Shown piece after piece: positions 39,501 to 48,200 of a stretch of DNA of 50,311 bases (position 1 is its first letter; every line of letters begins with the position of its first letter). The DNA comes from a virus. The position numbers and the translations under genes are program-made. The DNA lies in IMG/VR virus record IMGVR_UViG_3300049739_000203, positions 1 through 50,311 of that record. One strand, 5' to 3'. The notes under the pieces were generated by a model, which saw only the letters and a list, made by a program, of their open reading frames with translations, was not told where the DNA came from and made no database searches.

Positions 39501-42097
39501 CCAGATGTTGCACTCTGTACTACCCCACTGTATACACCATCATTAGCAGCTGCTACAACCGTAGAAACTGTTACTGTAGATGCTAGAATTGATCCACCAG
39601 CATCTCCTACTGTATCTCCTACGCTAAATGTGGCAGCAGGAATTACATTACTTACAAAACTAATCTTATCAACTTCTAAGTTAGTAACTGCATATACTTC
39701 TGGTTGGACAAGATCAAACGGACTAACTTCTAAAGTATCTCCAATGGTATATCCATTACCACCTTCTACAATACTTACCTCACTAACAAAACCTAATGTG
39801 CCAACTGTATATTGGAATCCAGTACCACCACCATATTCTGGTTCAAAGTTGACAACCATTGTGCCAGCAACTGATGGATTAATAGAAATTTTTAACGTAG
39901 TTGCATTAATGATTTCATTAACTGTTGTGCCAGAAACAAGTTCACCGTTACCACTTACTTTGGTAATTTCCATTCCAACAACAATACCTGTCGTGGAAGC
40001 AACTGTTAAATTATCTAAATTTGAGTTGACAATTTTAAGATCTGCACTACCAGGGATAGTTGGTCCCTCTGACATAGTGAACTGTGTTCCACTATCAACA
40101 CTAAGAACAGTTACACCACCAGGAATTTGTCCTGGGTTATTAATGTTTTGAACAATTTCAACACCATCACCAACTTCAATACCAGTAGTATCGGAAACTG
40201 TAATCTGAGGACTACCAGCATCAATTGTAGAAACACTAATAGCAAGATCATTACCACCAGATCCAGGTTGAACACCAGAAGTACCACCTAAGGTGTTACC
40301 CGCAATGTATAATGAATCTCCTGGTAAGTAACCAGTACCAGCTGTTACAATGGTTACAGATTCATAGAAAGAATTACCACCACCTTCCGAGATAACAACA
40401 TCAACAATTAATCCACTACCACCACTAGTGATATTTTGTACGGCAATACTATTATATGTTCTAGCACTACCAAAAGCATTACCTGTAAACTGAATTGCGG
40501 TAACACCTGCTGTAGATGTGAAGGTAATACCACTAAAGGTCAATTCTCCTCTAGCATAAGTGTTGACATTACTAACTGCACTTGCTAATGTAAGAATATC
40601 TCCAGTTTGATATCCATTACCAAAATCAGCGATCTGATCTAATGCTGAAATAGCACCAAAATTACCACCAAGAGTAATCTGCATACCAGAACCTAATGAT
40701 CCTGCATTGGCAGTGTCTACATCATATAAATCTGCTGCAGCAACAGAGATGACATCTCCTGCTTGGTAAAGACCATTTCCTGGAGCATTGACTATAAATT
40801 CTGTGACACTACCACCAACAGTTTCGATTTCCATTTGGAATCCACTTTGTTGTGGATTTGGATCTGAGTGAGTAATAGCACCACCCATTAATGGGTGAAC
40901 AGCACATCCATAATAAACAACAGCATTTGCTGGGTTTGCTGGTACTGCATATGTAATACTTCTAGTAGTAGCACCAAAATAACCTGAAACAAATCCTGAT
41001 CCAGTTACTGTAACTCCATCTAGAACATATGTAAAACCATCAGCAGCATCTAAAATAGTGTTCGCATCATCTTGTGTAGATGAAAAGAACATTGGGTGTG
41101 AACCATTTGTTGGATCAACAACTTCAAAAATATAAGTTTTACCTTTTAATAGATTAAAATCTCCTCCTTCAAATCCATCAAGGAAATATTTGTTACCTAA
41201 AGAAGATTTAACTACAAATGTTTGTGTTCCTGCAAGAGGAATAGTTCCTGTTACAACATCCCCTGCAGTGTACTGAGATGTAACAGATACGAATTCGCTG
41301 CTATCAACTCCACCAACAGGTTGTACACCACCATTTTGAACACTGAGATTCATCAGCATTCCTGTTCCATTACCACCCGTCATTGGGATGCTCTTAAACA
41401 CCCCGTTTGGATAGTTAGTTCCGCCAGTTACTGTGGCAGCAAACGCACTAATTGTGACATCAGCAGTCATCTGCTGACCACTACCACCAATTACTGCTAA
41501 GTTTGTATATGAACCAGTGGCATAGTTAATACCACCATTAGTAATAGCACCAGCAATTTCATCAACTGTGAAGTCGATAAGAGCACCAGTACCAGATCCG
41601 TTACTAAGAACTGGAATATTTAAATAAACTCCTGGTACATATGCGGAACCAGTAGATGTAACAGATCCACCAAATCCATCCACTTCGATACCAACAGTAG
41701 CAGAATCACCAGTACCACCAATTACTGCAATTCCCGAATAAGATCCAGCGTCATAATTACTACCAGTATTTAAAACAGCGATGCCGGTAGTATCGAGACT
41801 ATTTTTCTCAATTACAAAATCTCTGTAATACTTAACGTTTGCCGCTGACAGATCTGATAATTTTTTACTGTTACTGGCAAATCCTAATACACCTGCCCCA
41901 TTTCTATAGATGCCTAACGCAGCATCATTTACAAATGCCAAACTCGGAATAGATACTGAACCATCACCTAATTTTAAATTTCCTGTAGATAGATCAGATC
42001 CACCTGCAGTAACGTTAAAAATTTGAGCAGCGACTTCATTAATTTTTACCCTTTGTTTTTCAAAGGTATCAGTTCTAGCGACATTAATTGCTGGCAT
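36593..42097 (-). CDS. Repeat-rich virion protein with cupredoxin-like domains, 1834 aa
   Basis: An 1834-residue fibre-type protein. It starts MPAINVARTDTFEKQRVKIN, a typical cyanophage fibre N-terminus. Residues 100-250 carry Gly-rich repeats. Residues ~300-410 look like a cupredoxin domain with His334 in GSHPMFF and Cys398, His401, Met404 in YYGCAVHPLMGG. A second related segment (985-1160) keeps GGHDF and YYFCSTENIDH but lacks the Met. Three Ig-like units occur at 632-690, 697-752 and 1046-1105. Two 60-residue EGY-x-x-x-x-x-W-x-SLGGV units lie at 1330 and 1551. It ends in a beta-rich tail. The gene overlaps the 68-codon gene by 14 nt. The protein is probably a long fibre or baseplate-attached spike; its repeats suggest growth by recombination. 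Confidence 0.78.
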   Translation of the reverse strand: MPAINVARTDTFEKQRVKINEVAAQIFNVTAGGSDLSTGNLKLGDGSVSIPSLAFVNDAALGIYRNGAGVLGFASNSKKLSDLSAANVKYYRDFVIEKNSLDTTGIAVLNTGSNYDAGSYSGIAVIGGTGDSATVGIEVDGFGGSVTSTGSAYVPGVYLNIPVLSNGSGTGALIDFTVDEIAGAITNGGINYATGSYTNLAVIGGSGQQMTADVTISAFAATVTGGTNYPNGVFKSIPMTGGNGTGMLMNLSVQNGGVQPVGGVDSSEFVSVTSQYTAGDVVTGTIPLAGTQTFVVKSSLGNKYFLDGFEGGDFNLLKGKTYIFEVVDPTNGSHPMFFSSTQDDANTILDAADGFTYVLDGVTVTGSGFVSGYFGATTRSITYAVPANPANAVVYYGCAVHPLMGGAITHSDPNPQQSGFQMEIETVGGSVTEFIVNAPGNGLYQAGDVISVAAADLYDVDTANAGSLGSGMQITLGGNFGAISALDQIADFGNGYQTGDILTLASAVSNVNTYARGELTFSGITFTSTAGVTAIQFTGNAFGSARTYNSIAVQNITSGGSGLIVDVVISEGGGNSFYESVTIVTAGTGYLPGDSLYIAGNTLGGTSGVQPGSGGNDLAISVSTIDAGSPQITVSDTTGIEVGDGVEIVQNINNPGQIPGGVTVLSVDSGTQFTMSEGPTIPGSADLKIVNSNLDNLTVASTTGIVVGMEITKVSGNGELVSGTTVNEIINATTLKISINPSVAGTMVVNFEPEYGGGTGFQYTVGTLGFVSEVSIVEGGNGYTIGDTLEVSPFDLVQPEVYAVTNLEVDKISFVSNVIPAATFSVGDTVGDAGGSILASTVTVSTVVAAANDGVYSGVVQSATSGNGVGATFDIQRDNTGAILSAVITTGSEGSFYADNDTITIPGASIGGNTPADNLTITVNSVNAAGDPVVVRKVATSAGNIDYIIVDRFGFSAGDILVNASAPTVGYETDTAETEYRYFVDLNDGNGATMTPSWTVYSGNSYVFDLSDGTNGGHDFALSTFRDGIWAPSRRENLSTTLETTSKIITITSTSGITAGMVVQKVSGDGILGDNTTVVSVDSATQLTLSSNPTTPGEVVINIFGAQYTDGVTVDGTNVTIKVSDTTPTLYYFCSTENIDHQNEGGDDNDEAQITVSTNNPKTFGSGFSLSVTDVIVEEVVKGTVQDGFFEVQKLTTPLAEATEAVIANATISTLLTSTAITCGNFSGPAAGNIDIAVDDPLTGIVNVTAATLNVGSKVQFAATTGDLTVTNILKGSEVRIGDYLKIENVDNSFRSLGGFDVKFVPDTGRIADVLTNTAIAVPSGNTSERPVAGIVKDGCIRFNTDTNQYEGYSSQTSSWASLGGVRDLDGNTFILAEESVGNNDNTLWFINDNINTVRFTPNHLEFVNMKKMRSVNVTAPAYTEWAANVPVTEGQYLKYKNNLYLVPSGGAGTTATSGSEPTHTSGTLPNGSAQLEYSQIAVAPLTFEDIEELRIGPLGDLPLSINGDLRLADNVVSTDVSDLLLRPNSGKKVIIDAATSLVIPNGSTGERGTAEQGSIRYNTTNLTYEGYDGTNWGSLGGVKDVDQNTYIIPETVPGANENILYFYNDGNNSLQLTTSALDFYTVDTIRSQSSNQFEITANLMTFNNAETTFDNTDTTRTFLHTSKPYFDLGVSTGIYVDPILRLDDQGDVYLNTGFGTGNYNGVKVFDGDLKEFELADIKISSEKVTLIKGSANNGGSNIYDTTVAKGAKVVVVAENQADGSKEFIEFGVTDDGTDIFHTEYGNLRTGYQLIVPEFEFTSGNEARLNITLGADVPTTNTVVITFSSTITKN
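37268..38110 (-). repeat. Duplicated 60-residue fibre module
   Basis: Residues 1330-1393 (DGCIRFNTDTNQYEGYSS, WASLGGVRDLDGNTF) and 1551-1610 (QGSIRYNTTNLTYEGYDG, WGSLGGVKDVDQNTY) of the 1834-residue protein are clear copies. The G-x-I-x-Y-N-T core recurs in the 428-residue protein. Confidence 0.75.
38618..39145 (-). other. Second cupredoxin-like segment, probably without copper site
   Basis: Residues 985-1160 of the 1834-residue protein keep the fold-type motifs GNSYVFDLSDGTNGGHDFAL and YYFCSTENIDH. His1018, Cys1134 and His1141 are present, but no Met follows at the right distance, and a ~60-residue Ig-like unit is inserted between the halves. Confidence 0.45.
38783..40204 (-). repeat. Three-copy Ig-like repeat in the 1834-aa protein
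   Basis: Units at residues 632-690, 697-752 and 1046-1105 share TTGI-x-x-G-x-x-x, KVSG-x-G or a similar loop, TTV-x-SVDS-x-T-x-x-T, and a NPT-x-PG-x-x-x-I end. Examples are STTGIVVGMEITKVSGNGEL and TSGITAGMVVQKVSGDGIL. The third lies inside the second cupredoxin-like segment. Confidence 0.7.
40868..41200 (-). other. Cupredoxin-like domain inside the 1834-aa protein
   Basis: Residues ~300-410. His334 (GSHPMFF), Cys398, His401 and Met404 (YYGCAVHPLMGG) have the order of a type-1 copper site, H ... C-x2-H-x2-M, with the Met two residues closer than in plastocyanin. It is preceded by the strands FNLLKGKTYIFEVVDPTNG. Confidence 0.55.
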
Positions 42098-42290
42098 TTC
42101 TTACTAACTCTCTAAGTAGGGATTTGATTTCAGAGATTTCATCCTTCAACATATTTATGTCTTCTAACGCGGAACCAAGGTGTTTTGATTTGCGTCTAGA
42201 TTCTATAGCAGAATTGTCGAAATTGATGATAGCACCTGTGGTCTCGTCTCTAACGAGACCATCATGACCCTCTACTTTAATGTAACTCAT
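42084..42290 (-). CDS. Small coiled-coil protein, 68 aa
   Basis: A 68-residue protein starting MSYIKVEGHDGLVRDETTGA. The N-terminal half is short strands (IINFDNSAI). The C-terminal half is a predicted coiled coil (LEDINMLKDEISEIKSLLRE). It begins 9 nt after the DUF4815 gene and its end overlaps the 1834-codon gene by 14 nt, placing it between two giant fibre-type genes. Small proteins of this kind occur widely in T4-like phages at such positions and may help fibre assembly. The gene contains a perfect 8-bp inverted repeat at 42240-42260, within codons, of unknown meaning. Confidence 0.65.
   Translation of the reverse strand: MSYIKVEGHDGLVRDETTGAIINFDNSAIESRRKSKHLGSALEDINMLKDEISEIKSLLRELVRNASN
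42152..42159 (-). promoter_or_regulatory. Possible late motif CATAAATA
   Basis: CATAAATA on the minus strand inside the 68-codon gene, 55 nt before the 1834-codon gene. It fits NATAAATA but is farther from a start than most copies, so it is less certain. Confidence 0.3.
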
Positions 42291-42299
42291 ATGCGGAAA

Positions 42300-45200
42300 T
42301 TAGAATGCTGCTACTGCTCTGATGTCTTGAATTTTGGGAACAAATGCTGGATCAACTCCCTTCATAACAATCTTAACAGCAAATGATGAGAACTCTGGGA
42401 GATCAGACACACTATAAGTAATGTCTTGATACGAAGATTGTTTCTCTATAACAGAAGAAATTGTATTTTCTGCTGTAGCAATCTCTAGTGAATTTGGAGA
42501 TCCATCTTCATTAAAGTATATCCAGTTAATGTCTTCAAAGTTTTCTTGACTCGAAGATTTTTTAAATTTATAAAGAACTTGAACATCATTAATGTCTTTA
42601 GAATTTAATGTTATATGAACATCAACAGCAGTTGCCGGATTATTAATTACAACTTCTTTTGTAACATATTTTGCCACAGCAGAACTGTTTTTGGAAGTGT
42701 TGTCCGAAACATATGTTATTCCATTAGCATAAGTAATTTCTTTAATTTCTAAGAATCTTGCTTCCTCATCTACTTGATTTGGATACTTAAGAAAGTCTCC
42801 TACTCTAAAGATATCAGAAAGTTGATCATTTACAACAGAATTTCTATTGTATATTACATTGTCAATAATTCTTCCTGTGAAGTCATCTGCTAATGGTTGT
42901 GTATCATTCCTTACTTCCAATTCTTGGGTTTTATTGTTCCAAATAACCGCAGTTCCGGTAATGATGTTATCATATGATTCTAAAATATTAGATGGATTTC
43001 TGGCAACCATAGTTGCCGCATCAGGAATATCAAGGAATACTTCAATTGGGTTGGTATCAATAGTAGCAGCTGGTACAATTACACCATTAAGAGTCTCAAC
43101 TAACGTTGGCTGATTTCCTAATGTAACTCTTTCTCCTCTCTTAAAGAATTGACTTGTTTTAAGTCTCACATAAACTGTGGAACCATCAACTCTAGCAATA
43201 GTACCAACTGCTTTTGAAGTATATCCTTCGATAGCTTGGTTGTTTTGAATTTGACTACCGCTGGTATTTCCTATATTAAACTTATAGATTGGGTAGAACT
43301 TAATAACTTGATCTCTTCTTCCGTATCTGTCTTCTTGCCCAGTAGCAGATTCAATTCTATTAGATATAGTTTTGACACTTGCTGTGGAAAGATCAACTAC
43401 AGGGGAAAGATATGAAACAGTAGATGAAAGAGACAACTTATACATTAATGAAGTAACATTGTTTAATGTCTCATTAATATCAGAAGCAATGAATTTTTGA
43501 TTCGTGAAATAATGTGGTTCATTTAAAAATGTCTTTTCATAATCTGTCTGTGAGTATGATGTGTAATTATTAGTTGTTGAATCTACGGGAACAACATTTG
43601 TTGTTTTGATAGAAGAACTTAGTTTAGTTCCGGTAAATGATAAGTATTGAATTTGTGGATATAAAATTTCATATTTTCTGTTGTAAGTAGCATATACTAC
43701 TTCACCACCACCTTCAATGTTTCCGGAAGCAGCAACATCTGATACAATATTGTAGGTATCAATTCCACTATTTGTAATCTGGAATAATTTGCTGTTTAAA
43801 ACATCAGAAGTCACACCACCAGTCTCAACCGCTCCTTTGAAGAAAACATAAGAGGATCCAGAAGTTTCAAATCCATTATCTCTATGTGATACTTGAATGA
43901 TGTTGTTGTTGTTTCGGAAGAGTCTTGAAGTCGCGTTTGTATTAGCTGTAGCATTAGTATTGAATGGATTCTTAGATAATAACTCATAACCTAAAGATTC
44001 ATTTGTTAATACTAACTCTGCAGTTTTGGTGATATTAAATTCTGCTCTGTATAGAGTAAACTTGACATCCTCAAAATTATCTTCTGTCCAGTTGTCTACA
44101 TTTTGTGATCTGTATACTGAACCAAGAGAAGGTTGTGTCGTAATAACAGTACTTGTAGAAACATCAACTTCCCCAAGTCTAGATACCCAAATTTCATAGT
44201 CAGTTGAGTCTGTTTCAATTGCCATGGCATACTCTGTGTCATTCTGTAGATATACAGGATGTTCAAATTCAAAATGTGTTGGGACAGTGGAATCTGTGAG
44301 ACCACTCTGATCCACTGCTACACCCATTCTGACAGCCGGACTATCAATCTCTATCTCAGTCTCAATTATCGCTCCTCCAGCGCCGTTACCGATGCCTTTG
44401 ATGACGACCGATGGTGGTTCTGTATATCCAAATCCGTTCAAACTAATTTCTGTATTATAAAGTTTGCCGTCAGATACTTCCACACTAGCAGTAGCAACAG
44501 ATCCACCAGGAAGTTGTGGACTTTCAATAGTTAAAATTGCGTTAGTATAATTTTGACCTGTAGATGTAATTCTGATATTTGAAACTTTGCCACTATCTTT
44601 AGCAACAGTTAGAACTCCAAATTCTCCTTGTGTATTGTTTCTGAGAGTTACTGATGGAACTGAAAGTTGTTCGTTTTGATTAAACGAACGACCATTGTGG
44701 TTACTCAGAACAAGTGTATATACTTGCTCATTTGTTAGCAAGAACCTACCAGAAGAAGATGGAATTAAATCAACACCATTTTTATCAATAACCTTTTCAA
44801 TTGGACCACTTGCGGCAGAAGTAGTTCCCGTTACGTTTTCGCCTTTGGTAATATAAACATTTCCATTTGCCGAGAATTTAATATACGTAAATGGAGATAG
44901 GATTTTTTCTGTTCCAGGAATAATATTTTTGCCTGGTTTGTCCGACTCTACATTGGTTAAGTATACTTTGACGGGAACCTTATTACTCTTTTTGTTGAAG
45001 TAAAGATCAATACCAGTAGTAAATACTCCACCATCATAGTTTTCAACTTTAAATGTTTGAGCAAGTGGATTTGGTCTTACAGGATTATCTGTATTACTAT
45101 CGACAAATTGAACACCCTCGTTTGCTTTAAAGAAAGATGGTTTGGTTGAGATAATACTAACAGGATTTTCTGGTAAAATGCCTGTAGCATAATACTTAAC

Positions 45201-48200
45201 TTCAGCATATGTAGACACTGTTAGTTTATCAGCATCGCTATCGCTTGAAGTAAACCTGAAAGTCTTAACTCCAGATGTAATTCTTACTTCTTCGGAATCT
45301 GTATCATAATCAACAGTATCAACATCGCCACCCCATGTAGCATTTTGTCTAGGAGCAAAACCTGCAGGTAATAAGATCAGTCCACTAGCGTTGCCATCAT
45401 TGTCTGTAGTTATAGTGCCGTTAAAAGCTGATAGTGAATTACCAGCAACACCAGTAAATTTGAGATCTGGATTTACCCAACGACTAACATCTCGACCTTC
45501 TAAGAAGACTGAGATATTAGTATTTGGTTTTAGTCTACTAATTACAAACTTAACTGGTTGACTTCTAGCAAAGAATTGTAGTGAAGTAGATACAGAATTG
45601 CCTCTAACGATAGAAGATTGTACTCCTTTAGCAATATCATTATTTTGTGGACTGATATTTGAGGAACTTGAAACAGAAGCTTTACTTACAGAAGACTGGG
45701 ATTCTAAGGAATTGATTTGTCCTAGAGAATTGATAGATGTAAATGATGGAGAAGATCCAACCCAGTTTATGATAAAGGAATTATGTAAACTTGAAAAACT
45801 TTCTCTTACATCTTGCTTAGCAAGAAAAATCTTATATAGATCAGTATTTGTATCTACTACAAGAGGTTCTGTGGATTGATCATACCATTGATCGATACTT
45901 GGTGATATAGAAGCATCGCCAACATATTGTAAAACAACAAATGGATTTGGGTTTAATGTTTTTGAAGCAAAACTATTACCTAATAGATTTAAACTAGTGT
46001 AAGGTAGAGTGATAATGTTGCCAGATTTTTTATATCCAGAAACAAATCTTTGATCTTCCCTAGTATTGAGTTCTTCTAAGAATAGAGAATCTTCTTTAGA
46101 TTGGGGACGTAAAACTGATTGCTGAGAATCAACTGCACATTGGTAATCAAGAGATACTAGATTTCCAGATCTATGGGATTCAAAATTATCAACTAAGAAA
46201 CCTGATTTGAATCTATCCAAACCAATTTCGTCTTTGATCTGCATGTTTAAAGCTTGTTGCTCTAGGATGCTGAGTGTAGTGTAATACTCTAAACGTTCGA
46301 TACGCTTCTCTAGTTTGCCGATATCACGCATCGTGTAACGGCGATTATCGACTGATGTAATTCTTACATCTTTGCTGGTTTGAGTAAACGCAGGAATATA
46401 AGCATAGAATAAAGCAATCGCATCATCAATAGGATCTGGTTTAGTTGGATTTAATGAAGAGTTTCCTTCCTTAACGATAAAGTTTCCATTTTTATTCAAG
46501 AAAACTCCATCAATTCTATCAAGATATTGTACTTGACTAAAAGAGATTGTGTACTCTAGTCCAAGATCTGGTGCTGGTGTAGCAGCAATTACAGATCCTA
46601 CTCCGGCAAATTTACCTACACTATCTGCCAAAGAAGATTGATCTTGGAAACCAGCGATAGTTGATGCAGAATCAACCTTAGGTCTAAAGTCTAACAAATT
46701 TTTTAAATTTACAATTCCATAGACAGAAGAATTGAATGAGGGAATGAGGTCTTCGGTTACACCCGCTTCATGAATATAACTATCAATTGTACAGAAGTCT
46801 CCCTGAGACTGTTCAAAGTAATCAAAAGCAATTACAAGTTGACCTGTAGTTTGTTCTTTTCCAGGTTTTAATACAATACGAGAAACATCATATATGGTAT
46901 CTCTTTGTCCATTATCAAACGTAAATCTATCTGTTACATCTATTCCAGAAATTAACTGTCCTGAAGTATCAACAGTTGGTGGTTGTGTTGCGCTACCTTC
47001 ATAGACATATTTCAGTTTATAAGCATCTGAATATGAAATAGTTTCAACAACATCACTATCGTAATTAGTTCCTCTAAATGGGATTACACGATCTCCAGAA
47101 GAAGTGACAACAATCCTTCTGTTTTCAATAGAAGTTTTTAATCTAGGTTTGGCATTTGAAACTTCTAATGTTGCAGATAGTTTTAACTTGGGGAATGTGC
47201 CATTTACTGGAATAGTTCCAAAGTATGATGTTGGTAGATTGAGACTAATACTACCAGATGTTAGTCCACTTGCTGTATCAGTAGCAGAACTAATTTCTAC
47301 AGAGTCTACATCAACGTAAATGATATCACCCTTACTGATATTTGGAGCATCACCTGGATCTAATACAGTAATAACATAATTTTCTTCAGTAAAAGTAGCA
47401 AACCTTTGTGTACCAAATGGTAGTTGAGCAGCAAAAGTAATTGTACCACCAGACGTAGATGCTGTAGTTACAAAATCTCTACGGAAAAAATATTTGATAT
47501 TTGTTTCTTCGGGTGTATTAGAAACTTTTTTAATCTGATTGCTTCCTGTTGGGAATAATAAAGTTCCTAAGTTAGCATTATCTACTCTAGGACGTAATCT
47601 AACAATACTAGTATTGGTTACATTACCAGGAAGGACAGTATCCATGTATACTCTAGACTTAGAAGATCCTTGTCTTTGAGTAGCATATTGTACAACAGCA
47701 CGAACTAGTGTGTTGCTTTCATCTGAAAACTGAACAACATCTCCTTGCTGTAGCAAAATACTAGCATCAGCACTAAAACTAGTAGATTCTATAAAATTAT
47801 AACCTTTAGAACCAAAGAAAGTAAAATCAGTGACTGATTTAATTTCTGCATATGATTGATCATCTGTAACTAAATCTGCAGTAAAGATATTGGCATTGCC
47901 AGATCCATATTGTGCTGTTACAGATTTTACATTTTGTGGTGTGTAAGTTGTTACAGAATTTCTAGTTAGTACAGGTAAAATAACAGCACTAATGCTAGGA
48001 TTAGCAGCTCCATCTGGTTGTTTAATTGATACTGCTGGTGGTTGGGAATACTCAGTAGATAAAGCAGACTTGTTATTAATTTCAACTGTATAGAACGAAC
48101 CGTTTGTCAAGCGCATCAATTCTGCTGCTGCAGCATCGTATTCTACGCCATTGATAACAAGAGTAGAACCATCAGCATATCCAAGTCCACGATTAACTAC

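Noticed and set aside
39459-40151. A 230-codon open frame on the plus strand
   Set aside because: It lies wholly inside the 1834-codon gene, is Thr/Pro/Ser-rich as expected for an antisense reading of that repeat gene, and has no sensible start context.
42240-42260. Perfect 8-bp inverted repeat (GGTCTCGT / ACGAGACC) as a terminator
   Set aside because: It lies inside a coding frame and has no T-tract on the minus strand.
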